DNA of 42,373 nucleotides from Coxiellaceae bacterium (GTDB lineage: Bacteria; Pseudomonadota; Gammaproteobacteria; Coxiellales; Coxiellaceae), in contig JARGPC010000002.1 of NCBI GenBank assembly GCA_029212885.1, positions 1 to 42,373 on the forward strand. The letters are read 5' to 3'. The notes under the pieces are model-generated. The model saw nothing but the letters and a program-made list of their open reading frames with translations. It did not search any database and was not told the DNA's origin. Below are positions 18,516 through 27,423 of the stretch, one piece after another. The number at the start of each line of letters is the position of its first letter. Position 1 is the first letter of the stretch. The translations under genes were made by a program, and so were the position numbers.

Positions 18516-19009
18516 GAACTTTTAAACGATTAGTGTCGATGAGTTGTGCTTTGGCAACATTTGCAATGACATCTGCTTATGCTGAACCGATTATCGGCGG
18601 TGAAGCTAAGTTTGGTGCATCTATATATATACTGTCACCGCTAAAGGTTGAGAAGAACGCTGATTTAATCTTCGGTGGCGTGCTGTCGGGTAAAAGGGAT
18701 GTTACTGTAGATTCTGCAAGCCCTGGTGTTGCTAAATTCAGTGCTAATGGTAATCGTGATGAGCGTATTCTAGTAAAGGTAGTAGAGTCATCGGTTACGT
18801 TGAGAAATGGTATTGCTGTTGGACCTAATAATGAAGTCAAACTTGATGGCTGGAACTACGGTGGTAGCATTAAAGCTAATGGCGTAGGTAAGTTTGATAC
18901 AAATGGTTCAATTCAAGATATACGAGTTGGTGCTGTTGCGCATGTTTTAGAGAATACCAGTGGTGGTAATTTTAGAGGAATAGCAACGCTGCGTGTTATC
19001 TACCTATAA
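18512..19009 (+). CDS. DUF4402-like exported protein 3
   Basis: 165 residues, with the start overlapping the stop of paralogue 2 (ATGA at 18512). Signal peptide MRTFKRLVSMSCALATFAMTSAYAE, then KNADLIFGGVLSG, GVAKFSANGNRDERI, KLDGWNYGGSIKANGVGKF and the end GNFRGIATLRVIYL. It is the most diverged of the three: the FGD of the others is FGG. It ends 6 bp from the convergent LssY-like gene, with no terminator hairpin between them. Confidence 0.78.
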   Translation: MRTFKRLVSMSCALATFAMTSAYAEPIIGGEAKFGASIYILSPLKVEKNADLIFGGVLSGKRDVTVDSASPGVAKFSANGNRDERILVKVVESSVTLRNGIAVGPNNEVKLDGWNYGGSIKANGVGKFDTNGSIQDIRVGAVAHVLENTSGGNFRGIATLRVIYL

Positions 19010-19015
19010 ACATGT

Positions 19016-21058
19016 TTAAGTGGGAGTAGTTGGCCGGATTATTATGATCTGGCCATTCCATTTTAATTTTTTAATCGTATGTGGTTGCTTGGTAAGTGGC
19101 ACCATCAAAATTTTAGATTGATATTGTGCTAGCGCAGGCATTAATTTTCTGATTTCATCGTTCGGTACCAGGCTGTGGATTTGTTTGTGGAGTTGCAGTA
19201 CTTTAAACGCGACAGAACGGTGATAGTCTAATGTGCCTATCCATAGTGGTAAATCATTACTTAAAAACTTAACAGGCGCCAACCATAAGGTGAGCTCGAG
19301 CATGCGATTTTTTTCGTCGCTGGGTCGATAGAATGTTGCTCGGGGCTGCTGTCCACAATACAGGATCGGAACAATGGGTAGGTGATTTTTAGGTTTTTCC
19401 GACTTTAAGCGATTAATGTTGTAGCTTAAGCTGTGTGGTTTATCAATTAATTTCCAGCCATTTTCAAGTAGAGCGTAGCGTATATCACTAAAGCCCGATA
19501 GCCATTGCACATTGAACGGTAAGAAAGGTTTGCCAAAGCGATTTTTGCGATAGCGAGGCAGGTGTTTGTTGGGTTGCTGCCACCAGTGACTGGTGGTTGT
19601 TGTAACAATGTCAAACTTCAGCCGATAATTGTTGAGTGTTTTTTGGAATTGCCACGCGCCATATGTAATCCAGGGGATCAATAATGCCAGTGCAATCGCG
19701 GTTAGCCAGGGTTTGGTTGGAGCTGTGCCAAATAATTGACGACGATACAATAAAACGGAAATAAATAGAATGCTACCGCCTAGCGTAAAGCTGCCAAGTA
19801 TATCTGAGAACCAGTGTGCCCCTAAATATAAGCGTGATAAGGCAACCAATAGGACTAATACCACGTAAGTGGTATAAACAAATTTACGCCAAAATTTATT
19901 GGCTAGTAATGTACCCAGGTAAGCTGCAAAGCCTAAGATTACCACGCTCAGTGCTGTATGCCCGCTGGGAAATGAGGAGCTGCTAGCAACCATGTTAATG
20001 CCCATGGGGCGCGCTGAATGATAAATCAGTTTAAAGCCGCCGATAAAAGCTGCGGTAATAAAGGTAGTAAAAAATAAGTAATAGGCTGCACGGTAATGTT
20101 TTTGTGAAGCTAGCCATAATACCATTAATAGCGCAAAGCCGAGGGTGACCGGCTTATCGCCTAGCAGGGTGAATATGACAAAGAAATGCGATAGTGAATG
20201 ATTATGAATGCTTTGCAGCAAATATAAGACAGGTTTATTAGCACTAGTTAAGTAGCCATGATTAACCACTGAAATAAATACCCAGCAAAATAAAGCTACG
20301 CTGATGATCGCTAGTATGAATAAGGTGAGTTGATGATGATCGTTAGGGTAGTGGCTGCGTTTCAGCGCTTTGTATAAGCTACTTTTGTGTTGCGCCATGG
20401 TCTGCCATAAACGATGGATCTGGTTGTTAATGCTATTTAAAGTTAATTTACCTAAACGGAAGCAGGCCCAAAACAGAAGCCAGCATACAACAATAATGGC
20501 TAGGCCGATCAAAATAAATTTAGAGGCGACATGTGGTTGTAGGTCGAGAGATAAAGCACCTAATAAAATGCCAGGGATGGTATAAGCGAGTGCCCAGCAA
20601 ATTGCTGAAGGAATGGCGGCTGCCATAAATCGCAATGTACTTAATTTTAGTAAGCCAGCTATTAATGGGATTGTGCTGCGCACGGGACCAACAAAGCGAC
20701 CAATTATAATGCTTTTGCCACCGTGTAAGTGAAAGTAGTCTTCACCTTTTTGAATCCATTTGGGGTGTTTGCTAAATGGCCACATATTGCGAATAAAGTT
20801 GTCACAGTATTTTCCAAGGTAGTAACCAATCGCGTCACCGCAAAAGGCGCCGATTGATGCCCATATTAATGTCGGTGCAGCAGGTAATGCGCGAGCGCCA
20901 ATTAAAGTGCCTACCGCCGTCATGGTCACTGAACCAGGAATGATCGTGCCGATTAATGGTAAAGACTCTGCAAAAGAAATTAAAAAGGCAAAAGCGATAC
21001 CCCAGTAAGGGTGGCTGCTAACGTAAGCCAGTATGGCATGAAACCAGTGTTCGATCAT
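19016..21058 (-). CDS. lssY: LssY-like DedA/PAP2 membrane phosphatase
   Basis: 680 residues, three parts. An N-terminal DedA/SNARE-associated membrane domain (about 1-200; [46 protein letters not shown]). A PAP2 phosphatase domain (about 290-430) with the three acid-phosphatase motifs: [19 protein letters not shown] and [14 protein letters not shown] soluble C-terminal domain like that of LssY (about 480-680). PAP2 enzymes dephosphorylate lipid phosphates such as undecaprenyl pyrophosphate or phosphatidate; the substrate here is unknown. In Legionella, lssY belongs to the lss type I secretion locus, which fits the RTX/TolC neighbours. The start overlaps the lipA stop by 4 bp (ATGA), so it probably shares the lipB-lipA transcript. 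Confidence 0.87.
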   Translation of the reverse strand: MIEHWFHAILAYVSSHPYWGIAFAFLISFAESLPLIGTIIPGSVTMTAVGTLIGARALPAAPTLIWASIGAFCGDAIGYYLGKYCDNFIRNMWPFSKHPKWIQKGEDYFHLHGGKSIIIGRFVGPVRSTIPLIAGLLKLSTLRFMAAAIPSAICWALAYTIPGILLGALSLDLQPHVASKFILIGLAIIVVCWLLFWACFRLGKLTLNSINNQIHRLWQTMAQHKSSLYKALKRSHYPNDHHQLTLFILAIISVALFCWVFISVVNHGYLTSANKPVLYLLQSIHNHSLSHFFVIFTLLGDKPVTLGFALLMVLWLASQKHYRAAYYLFFTTFITAAFIGGFKLIYHSARPMGINMVASSSSFPSGHTALSVVILGFAAYLGTLLANKFWRKFVYTTYVVLVLLVALSRLYLGAHWFSDILGSFTLGGSILFISVLLYRRQLFGTAPTKPWLTAIALALLIPWITYGAWQFQKTLNNYRLKFDIVTTTTSHWWQQPNKHLPRYRKNRFGKPFLPFNVQWLSGFSDIRYALLENGWKLIDKPHSLSYNINRLKSEKPKNHLPIVPILYCGQQPRATFYRPSDEKNRMLELTLWLAPVKFLSNDLPLWIGTLDYHRSVAFKVLQLHKQIHSLVPNDEIRKLMPALAQYQSKILMVPLTKQPHTIKKLKWNGQIIIIRPTTPT

Positions 21059-22014
21059 GTCACCTCATCACCCGCTGCTTGACGATCAGCATGGTACGAT
21101 GAACGCACTAATGGGCCACTGGCTACATTACTAAAGCCCATTTCTTTGGCTATTTCTGCATAGCGATCGAATTGTTGAGGTGTTACAAAACGATCTACAG
21201 GCATATGGTGCTGGCTTGGTGATAAATATTGACCAAGAGTAATCATATCTACTTCATGTTCGCGTAGGTCCCGCATCACTTGTTCGACTTCCTCGTCTGT
21301 TTCACCTAAGCCGACCATAATACCAGATTTTGTTGGGATGCCGGGGTATTGGTGTTTGAATTCCTGCAGCAATTTTAATGACCAAGCATAATCAGAACCT
21401 GGGCGTGCTTGTTTGTATAAGCGTGGCACGGTTTCTATATTATGGTTAAACACATCGGGTAAGCCATCAGCCATGGCGTCGAGTGCTTTTTGCATACGAC
21501 CACGATAGTCAGGTACGAGTACTTCAATTTTTAAATCAGGGCAGGCAGCGCGAGCTGCTTTAATGCAAGCGGTATAATGGCTAGATCCTCCATCACGTAG
21601 ATCATCACGGTCAACGGAGGTGATAACGACGTATTTTAGTTTCATTGATGCTAAGGTTTTAGCCAAGTTGGCGGGCTCTTCCTGGTCTAGAGCGTCGGGC
21701 CGGCCGTGCGCTACATCACAAAAGCTGCAACGACGTGTGCATTTATCGCCCATAATCATAAAGGTAGCTGTGCCACCGCTAAAGCATTCATTGAGGTTAG
21801 GGCAGGCGGCTTCTTCACAGACGGTGACCATTTTATTTTCACGTAACAGCGATTTGAGCTTATTGACCTTGTCACTGTGAGTCAGCTTAATGCGTAACCA
21901 GTCAGGCTTACGCAGCGTTTCAGTGGTGGTTTCTATTTTGACCGGTATGCGGGACAGCTTATCAGCGCCGCGTGATTTCTTTAATGGATCGACCTTATTA
22001 CTGCTAATAGCCAT
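21055..22014 (-). CDS. lipA: lipoyl synthase
   Basis: 319 residues, the usual length. Radical-SAM enzyme that inserts two sulfur atoms into octanoyl groups on carrier domains of 2-oxoacid dehydrogenases and GcvH. Auxiliary cluster cysteines C66, C71 and C77 ([12 protein letters not shown]), radical-SAM cysteines C92, C96 and C99 (CTRRCSFC), and the C-terminal RSSYHA serine are all present. GIMVGLGET and [12 protein letters not shown] are typical. It follows lipB after 22 bp and overlaps the LssY-like gene by 4 bp. Cytoplasmic, housekeeping; identification is secure. Confidence 0.98.
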   Translation of the reverse strand: MAISSNKVDPLKKSRGADKLSRIPVKIETTTETLRKPDWLRIKLTHSDKVNKLKSLLRENKMVTVCEEAACPNLNECFSGGTATFMIMGDKCTRRCSFCDVAHGRPDALDQEEPANLAKTLASMKLKYVVITSVDRDDLRDGGSSHYTACIKAARAACPDLKIEVLVPDYRGRMQKALDAMADGLPDVFNHNIETVPRLYKQARPGSDYAWSLKLLQEFKHQYPGIPTKSGIMVGLGETDEEVEQVMRDLREHEVDMITLGQYLSPSQHHMPVDRFVTPQQFDRYAEIAKEMGFSNVASGPLVRSSYHADRQAAGDEVT

Positions 22015-22036
22015 AGTGTTTGCCTTTTACACTTTA

Positions 22037-22669
22037 TTAATTGCCGCAATTATATCCGAAATTCTGACAAAAAGTATGAATAATTTTCGTCTTAACCTGA
22101 GTCATAGTGACATCTGGTACATAGTCCCTGATTTGCGTAATGGCTTGGTTTTTATAACCGCAGGGATTGATCCATTGGAAGGGGGTGAGATCCATATCAA
22201 CATTCAGCGCCATGCCATGATAACAGTGCCCGCGGCTGATTCGCAGGCCAATAGAGGCGATTTTGGCATCACCGACATACACGCCTGGAGCCTCAGGGTT
22301 GTTTTGTGCTTCGATACCCCATTCAGCAAGGTGTTCTATTACCAGGTTTTCCATCTTGCGCACCAGCTGGCGGGTATTCAGTTGCAGCCGATCTACATTC
22401 AATAGGGTGTAGATCATCAGTTGGCCGGGCCCGTGATAGGTCACTTGTCCGCCGCGATCGGTTTGAACAACAGGTATATTATGTGCGTTTAGGATGTGCT
22501 CGGCTTTTCCTGCTTTGCCTTGAGTAAATATGGGTTGGTGCTGCATTAGCCACAATTGATCAACAGTTTCATCAGTGGCTTGCTGGCAAAATTGCCGCAT
22601 TTTTTGCCAGCATGGCTCGTAGGGTTGCAATTCATCGAACTCAATAATGTCACATTTTAGTCTATTCAT
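22037..22669 (-). CDS. lipB: octanoyltransferase LipB
   Basis: About 210 residues from the ATG at 22669. Upstream in-frame starts at 22690 (ATG) and 22729 (TTG) give a longer N terminus that does not resemble LipB. The enzyme moves octanoate from acyl carrier protein to lipoyl domains, the step before LipA. Visible motifs: RGGQVTYHGPGQ, the lysine region GDAKIASIGLRIS, and the catalytic cysteine region INPCGYKNQAITQI. lipA lies 22 bp downstream. In many gammaproteobacteria ybeD lies directly upstream; here about 6.5 kb intervenes. Confidence 0.96.
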   Translation of the reverse strand: MNRLKCDIIEFDELQPYEPCWQKMRQFCQQATDETVDQLWLMQHQPIFTQGKAGKAEHILNAHNIPVVQTDRGGQVTYHGPGQLMIYTLLNVDRLQLNTRQLVRKMENLVIEHLAEWGIEAQNNPEAPGVYVGDAKIASIGLRISRGHCYHGMALNVDMDLTPFQWINPCGYKNQAITQIRDYVPDVTMTQVKTKIIHTFCQNFGYNCGN

Positions 22670-22740
22670 GACGCGATTATGCCATTGCATTGGGTGTGCT
22701 ATCAAGCCGCTAAATCCGTGGGTACTCAATCGATCTATTG

Positions 22741-22800
22741 ATGGGCGTCGCCCCTGCGGGCAACCTTGGTGTGCTCGCTAGCGCTGCGCGCACGAAGGTT
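22741..22800. repeat. GC-rich palindromic intergenic element upstream of lipB
   Basis: GGGCGTCGCCC (22743-22753) is a self-complementary hairpin. Further on, AACCTTGGTGTGC pairs with GCGCACGAAGGTT (11 of 13) around a CGCTAGCG core. It resembles the core of the 30411-30503 element (GCTCGCTGCG). Probably a dispersed hairpin repeat; the 126-bp gap shows no gene. Confidence 0.5.
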
Positions 22801-22855
22801 CCCTCTCCTGTGTCGCTCAAACAGGCTTACGGATCTAGTTTGTTTGCAACTTTAG

Positions 22856-23341
22856 TTAAACCGCTTGAGCCATCGGATGTTGCCAATGATCTTCGTAGGC
22901 TTCATCGCTGGTGGTGTAGAAATTTAAATTACCAAAAGCGCGAATCAGTGAGGTGTGTTGGCGGCCACTAAACAGTAGCTTCGGTGCGAAGTGTTGTTTG
23001 ACTTGATTGCTGGCTAACACATAATCGGTGTGATAACGCTGTGAGAATAAATTGATTTCTTGGCGAATGCTGCCATTGCTAGTCCATTGATGACTGCTAT
23101 TGACGTCTAGTAGCTCTCCCCAGAAGCTTAAGTTTTCTTCAGCTGTTTGGTGGCATTGTTCTAAAAATGCAACCATTGATGGTAATGCAAAGCAGTGAGC
23201 GGCTACAAAAGGCTTCACATGTAATAAGTCAATTTGATTGACATTGGTCATCTGCTCAATTGATTTTATGACTGAAGAAATTTGGATTGTTTGGTCTTTA
23301 GGGAGGTTGTTAGTCAAGATCAGTAAGCGGCGATTTTCCAT
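22856..23341 (-). CDS. hypothetical protein, possible universal-stress-like fold
   Basis: 161 residues from ATG 23341 (MENRRLLILTNNLPKD). GAGGACC is placed 5 nt upstream; the more distal GTG at 23398 is less likely. The pattern of a short beta strand LLILTNNL, a second strand IDLLHVKPF, and a later GSIRQEINLFSQRYHTDYVLASN is reminiscent of UspA/HUP-fold proteins. The family nucleotide-binding glycine motif is not obvious (LLFSGRQHTSLIRAFGN). It sits alone in the 6.5-kb insertion between ybeD and lipB, divergent from the large candidate effector gene. Could equally be a lineage-specific protein. Confidence 0.55.
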   Translation of the reverse strand: MENRRLLILTNNLPKDQTIQISSVIKSIEQMTNVNQIDLLHVKPFVAAHCFALPSMVAFLEQCHQTAEENLSFWGELLDVNSSHQWTSNGSIRQEINLFSQRYHTDYVLASNQVKQHFAPKLLFSGRQHTSLIRAFGNLNFYTTSDEAYEDHWQHPMAQAV

Positions 23342-23435
23342 TTTTCGGTCCTCAAAATCCATGTCGGGGGAACTATCTACACTACTAGGAATAGTCACTG
23401 GTGAAAATACGGACTTATGCGAGTACTGTTATAGA

Positions 23436-23474
23436 AAAACCCTAGACTACCTAAGCAATATGGTTAAGGGTTTT
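23436..23474. promoter_or_regulatory. 8-bp inverted repeat in the divergent intergenic region
   Basis: AAAACCCT (23436-23443) and AGGGTTTT (23467-23474) are perfect inverted arms with a 23-bp spacer, between two divergently read genes. Operator or terminator-like structure; weakly supported. The rest of the 255-bp gap holds only the promoter at 23516. Confidence 0.3.
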
Positions 23475-23515
23475 AGGGGGGATATATAGGGTGTTTACCT
23501 TAATGGTGAGGTGGG

Positions 23516-23544
23516 TTGACAATACTTTTTCACTACGGTTTACT
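23516..23544 (+). promoter_or_regulatory. sigma-70-type promoter of the large kinase-like gene
   Basis: TTGACA (23516-23521) is a perfect -35, and TTTACT (23539-23544) is a 4-of-6 -10 at 17-bp spacing. It overlaps the farthest in-frame TTG start candidate, which argues that translation begins downstream at 23597. Confidence 0.5.
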
Positions 23545-23596
23545 GTTTGAGGGTAAGCAAAAATCATGCTTTTATTGTCATTTAGTGGGTGTAGCT

Positions 23597-26029
23597 ATGT
23601 CGCGAGCGCTACCAGAAGGCGCAAAATTGAGTTCTCGTTTTAAAGCATCGCGTGATGAGGCGGAGGCTGAGTGTAAAACGCGAGCCATGTTAGAGCATAC
23701 GCCGCCGACTATTAGGTCTTCAGGTCATGCGACATCGGTGAGTTATAAAGTGCCTAATGTGTCAGGTAAGCCGATTAATCCCTGGTTGAATAAAACATTG
23801 CATTTTTCTTGGGGGGCCGTGGTGGAGGCGGCACTGACACAAATGCATCGCCGTTTTGATTCACAGATCATTCCAAAATCCAGAGCACTATATGAGGCAA
23901 ACAGTCATAGAACGGCGTCGACCGATACGGCTTCCGATGCATCCAGTGTGACGGCTTCAGTGGGCTCGCTTGAGTCACCAGCGAGTGTTGCATCACCGGT
24001 TGCTAGTGGGTCGTCGCGGTGTGCAGTGAAATTGTTTTCAAACTTTGAGGATTTAACCGGGTTTCTAGATGCTGCCACGGTTTTGTCTGAAGAAAAGTGT
24101 GCCTATTTGCAGCGGGTGCATGGTGTTGATGCAGCTGAGTTCGCGCTATTGACACCGTTACAGCAGCAAATAAAATTTTTGGTGTATGCCGGTTTGGGTA
24201 GAGCATTAGCATTGTCGTATTTTTTTGAGGAAGAAGATGCTCATCGTGGTAACTTTGCTGTTGTTTACGATGAAGAGACTTTAGCCTCAAGCGAGGTTGT
24301 TAAGAGTTACCGCGTGGTTCGTATTGACTTTGATCGCAGTGCTTTTGGTGTGGTTGGTCAAGATGATTTGGCTGGGCCGCGGAAGGCATTGGGTATGGCG
24401 GTTCATGCTGATGCGCATAAAACGTATAAAATACACCTTGAGGATATCGAGAACTTCCCTGATTTGAGGCACCAAAATCCGTGGTATTGGCCAACGATAT
24501 ATCGCACCATTGCTAGTGCAAATTGTTACTCGAAAGATGTTGTTGAGGCGATGAAAGCACTTAAGGATGATAAGCTTTTTCAAGAGCAGGTCTTCGATGC
24601 CTGGGCACAAATTGCATTAACTGATGATAGTGATTGGCACAAAGATATTATGCGTCATATGCCAGAGTGTGATAAATCGAAGGGGTTAGCTGAGCGACTG
24701 CATCAGCATTTTTCTAGTCGACGCTTGGCTTTGTTTAAGGCGTTAGTACAGAGCCCTGGTTATAATCGTTGGTGGTATGCCTTAGATAAAGCCAAAGTCA
24801 GAACGTTGTGTAGTCGCATGGAGTTGTATGCTGACAATTTAAAGCCGCGTTGGGCGACTCATGCTACTAACATGGATTTGGCTAGGCAACATTACTGGGT
24901 GATGGGTTGTAATATTGCCAAAAAAAGTTTTGAAGAAGGTATTTATCATTTAGAGCGTTTGATTCAAGGTATGCCACAGTTACGGGACAATGCTCAAAAA
25001 GATCCTTTGGCGATCCGATTAATCGATAAAACTTTTGATGCATTACTAACAATTCGTCAGGTATATCATGAGCACTATACACCGTTATTTAATTTGGCAA
25101 AGAAAAAATTAAAAACAGAAGAGAGGGCTCAACAAGACATTAGCCCTGAGGATATAGATAAATTTGTCGTGTTGTCTGATAACACGCTAAGAGACGTATT
25201 GGATGTGTGTGGTAAGCGTGTGAATAAGAGTGGCCAGGTATCAGCGAAAAGAAGTACTACGGAGTTGCAGTTAACCGATGGCCTAAATACGGATTTACTG
25301 CATATGACGGAACACTTTTCCAAGGGCATACATAATTTGCGTCGTTGCCAATATTTAACAGGAAATATCAAGCCGACACTAGCCGGTGGCAGGTGGGGCG
25401 TCGCTAGTATATTTTATCGACCAGAAGAAGCTGAATTTGTATTGGTATCGAAAAGGGCTACACCAGCTGAATTATTGGCTGCGTTAATTGAAATGACGAT
25501 AACTCGATTGCAACAAGTCACTAATAAGCAAGCCATCATAAAGGTGTATTATAAGCATATGCAGCGTCATGAAAGAGCGAATACCGGTTTAATTGCTGGC
25601 GCGTATAGATTATTTAATAGTTACTATGGTGGTAAAGCAACTCACAGAGTGCACGCAGATTATGGGCGTTTGCAAGCCAGTGACTCAGGCGACGCCTTAA
25701 CGCGAGAATTAAATCGTGCATTATCTGTGGGCGATTGGGGCGAAGATTCATTTAACGCTAAGTTTGTGTTGGATTTATTGCGTCAGCAACAAAAAATTAT
25801 TGCCTACAGTAATGTGGTGGGGCAGGTGCGTCATGGTTTGGTGAGGGCTGAGTTAGCTTGTTTAAATTTGCCGGTTATAGCTAATAATGCTAAAGCCGCT
25901 GAAGCATTTCGAAATGCGTTACAGTATACCATTGATGATCGGCTGTATGCGGGCACTAAAACAAGGGCTGTGCTTGATGAGGCTGGCTGGCAAGAAGTAG
26001 AAAAAGGGCGACCGGTAGCCGCCCCGTAA
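23597..26029 (+). CDS. large orphan protein with kinase-like catalytic motif, candidate effector
   Basis: 810 residues from ATG 23597, with GTGGGTG upstream. A Ser/Ala/Thr-rich linker covers about residues 105-141. After it: RCAVKLFSNF, then EEEDAHRGNFAVVYD (D214, H216, N219) and VVRIDFDRSAFG (D244, D246). The DxHxxN followed some 25 residues later by IDFD is the layout of the catalytic and metal-binding loops in PI3K/PI4K-like and other atypical kinases. The remaining 560 residues are mostly predicted helical, with no recognised domain. No signal peptide or membrane segment is seen, so it is either cytoplasmic or exported by a type III/IV-like system. It has its own promoter and is inserted between ybeD and lipB. 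Kinase activity and effector status are inference. Confidence 0.75.
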   Translation: MSRALPEGAKLSSRFKASRDEAEAECKTRAMLEHTPPTIRSSGHATSVSYKVPNVSGKPINPWLNKTLHFSWGAVVEAALTQMHRRFDSQIIPKSRALYEANSHRTASTDTASDASSVTASVGSLESPASVASPVASGSSRCAVKLFSNFEDLTGFLDAATVLSEEKCAYLQRVHGVDAAEFALLTPLQQQIKFLVYAGLGRALALSYFFEEEDAHRGNFAVVYDEETLASSEVVKSYRVVRIDFDRSAFGVVGQDDLAGPRKALGMAVHADAHKTYKIHLEDIENFPDLRHQNPWYWPTIYRTIASANCYSKDVVEAMKALKDDKLFQEQVFDAWAQIALTDDSDWHKDIMRHMPECDKSKGLAERLHQHFSSRRLALFKALVQSPGYNRWWYALDKAKVRTLCSRMELYADNLKPRWATHATNMDLARQHYWVMGCNIAKKSFEEGIYHLERLIQGMPQLRDNAQKDPLAIRLIDKTFDALLTIRQVYHEHYTPLFNLAKKKLKTEERAQQDISPEDIDKFVVLSDNTLRDVLDVCGKRVNKSGQVSAKRSTTELQLTDGLNTDLLHMTEHFSKGIHNLRRCQYLTGNIKPTLAGGRWGVASIFYRPEEAEFVLVSKRATPAELLAALIEMTITRLQQVTNKQAIIKVYYKHMQRHERANTGLIAGAYRLFNSYYGGKATHRVHADYGRLQASDSGDALTRELNRALSVGDWGEDSFNAKFVLDLLRQQQKIIAYSNVVGQVRHGLVRAELACLNLPVIANNAKAAEAFRNALQYTIDDRLYAGTKTRAVLDEAGWQEVEKGRPVAAP

Positions 26030-26043
26030 AACGTAAGTGCTAC

Positions 26044-26637
26044 TTAGAAGTTATATTGCAAACCAGCAGTTGCACCGTACATAGCAGGTACGACGTTACC
26101 ACGTTTAGTAGTAGCGAAACCTTGTACGTTTAATGATACGTTTTGAGTTAGGTTGTAACCAACACCAGCACCAAAGTAAGGAACGATTGCACCTGATGAT
26201 TGGTTGCCATTGATCAATAAGTCAGTGGTGTGAGTGTGTGTGTAAGCCGCACCTAATTTACCAAATACGTTAAATTTGTCGTTGAAAGGGTAGATACCTT
26301 TAGCCACGATATCAAAGATACGGTTTTGATTTTGTGCAGTACCTGCATCTACTTTAACGTTAGGCATTTGAGTGTAACCCGCTTCAACTGCCCAGTTTTT
26401 AGTGAATTCGTAACCTGCATCGGCACCCCAAACAAAACCTTTGTTCTTTGTGCTTAGCTCAACGCCAGCATCAGTAATGGTTTCATTGGTTTTACCGTAA
26501 CCAACGTTACCACCGATGTATAGGCCTGATAGTACGTTGTCGTTTGCAGGCGCTTCAACACCACCGGCAACGGCTTCCATCGATAATAAAATAGCTGCAC
26601 TTCCTACTACACCTAACATGACACGTCTTGATATCAT
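26044..26637 (-). CDS. outer-membrane beta-barrel protein (OmpA/OMP_b-brl-like)
   Basis: 197 residues. Signal peptide (MISRRVMLGVVGSAAILLSMEAVAGG), then alternating beta strands typical of an eight-stranded barrel: LYIGGNVGYGKT, FVWGADAGYEFTKNWAVEAGY, FNVFGKLGAAYTH, PYFGAGVGYNLTQNVSLNVQGFATT, with the terminal AGLQYNF ending in phenylalanine as recognised by the BAM complex. It lacks the C-terminal OmpA peptidoglycan-binding domain. AGAGGAAA lies 5 nt before the ATG. It has its own promoter and is convergent with the kinase-like gene (14 bp apart). A role in host contact is possible but not shown. Confidence 0.87.
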   Translation of the reverse strand: MISRRVMLGVVGSAAILLSMEAVAGGVEAPANDNVLSGLYIGGNVGYGKTNETITDAGVELSTKNKGFVWGADAGYEFTKNWAVEAGYTQMPNVKVDAGTAQNQNRIFDIVAKGIYPFNDKFNVFGKLGAAYTHTHTTDLLINGNQSSGAIVPYFGAGVGYNLTQNVSLNVQGFATTKRGNVVPAMYGATAGLQYNF

Positions 26638-26672
26638 AACGTTTCCTCTTTCGTATGTTTATAAAAGAAGCA

Positions 26673-26700
26673 ATGGTAAACTTTTAATCAGGCATGTCAA
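26673..26700 (-). promoter_or_regulatory. promoter of the outer-membrane barrel gene
   Basis: Minus strand TTGACA (26700-26695), 16-bp spacer, then TACCAT (26678-26673), about 35 bp upstream of the start codon. Perfect -35 and a 4-of-6 -10. Confidence 0.5.
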
Positions 26701-26717
26701 ATAAATTGATGAAATAA

Positions 26718-26733
26718 TGCGCTTAATCGCGCA
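26718..26733 (-). terminator. weak intrinsic terminator candidate after the FixJ-like gene
   Basis: On the minus strand TGCGC-GATTAA-GCGCA is followed by TTATTT. The stem is only 5 bp and the U-run is imperfect, so this is a tentative call. Confidence 0.3.
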
Positions 26734-26786
26734 AAATGATCAGTTAGTGAGCATCGAAAAGAGCGTAATGAAATTAACGTACGCTG

Positions 26787-27413
26787 CTATTCGATAGTTT
26801 CTAGATGGATATCGTGGGCATAAATCATCGAAATAATCTGAGCCAAACTGCGTGACTGTAATTTACGCATAATATTTGAACGATGTAGTTCGATGGTTTT
26901 GATCGATAACTCTAAATCAGCGGCAATTACCTTATTCAGTTTGCCGGTGACTAACTCTTTTAGCACTTGTCTTTCGCGCGTTGTTAGTTGTTCGAGGCGT
27001 TCCATAATATAATTGCGTTCGGTAGAGGATTGGCGGCGTTGAGAGTCGTATTCAATCGCACGGTTAATGCAGTCGAGTAGCTCTTGGTCATTAAACGGTT
27101 TGTTTAAGAACTCTAACGCGCCGGCTTTCATGGCGCGCACAGCCATCGGCACATCGCCGTGACCAGTGATAAAGATAATTGGGATTTCGATATGGCATTT
27201 ATTTAATTGTTCTTGCAGTTCTAAGCCGCTCATTTCAGGCATACGCACATCGAGTAATAAACAGCCGTGACCAATGTCTTCGTAATTATCTAGGAAGGCT
27301 TTGGCGCCCGGATAGATTTTTACTTGAAAACCGACTGATTCAATAAGCCAGCGCAAAGATTCACACATGGCGGTGTCATCGTCGACTACGTGGATAATGG
27401 CGTCATTGCTCAT
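26787..27413 (-). CDS. FixJ/NarL-family response regulator
   Basis: 208 residues. Receiver domain (1-120) with acidic pocket DDD (11-13), phosphoacceptor D55 in LLLDVRMPEMSG, T83 and K105. A linker is followed by a LuxR-type helix-turn-helix (about 141-200, LTTRERQVLKELVTGKLNKVIA, then SIKTIELHRSNIMRKL). Length and LVTGKLNKVIA wording match the FixJ/TodT group. It lies 10 bp after the histidine kinase gene on the same strand, so the two form a two-component operon. Targets are unknown; the neighbouring barrel gene just downstream is a plausible one. Confidence 0.95.
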   Translation of the reverse strand: MSNDAIIHVVDDDTAMCESLRWLIESVGFQVKIYPGAKAFLDNYEDIGHGCLLLDVRMPEMSGLELQEQLNKCHIEIPIIFITGHGDVPMAVRAMKAGALEFLNKPFNDQELLDCINRAIEYDSQRRQSSTERNYIMERLEQLTTRERQVLKELVTGKLNKVIAADLELSIKTIELHRSNIMRKLQSRSLAQIISMIYAHDIHLETIE

Positions 27414-27423
27414 AGTTTTGTCC

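Noticed and set aside
22738-22971. Plus-strand open frame of 77 codons upstream of lipB
   Set aside because: Covers a GC-rich palindromic element and the 3' end of the gene at 22856-23341; no ribosome site.
23516-23596. N-terminal extension of the kinase-like protein from TTG 23516
   Set aside because: The TTG is part of a perfect TTGACA -35 box and has no ribosome site; ATG 23597 has one.
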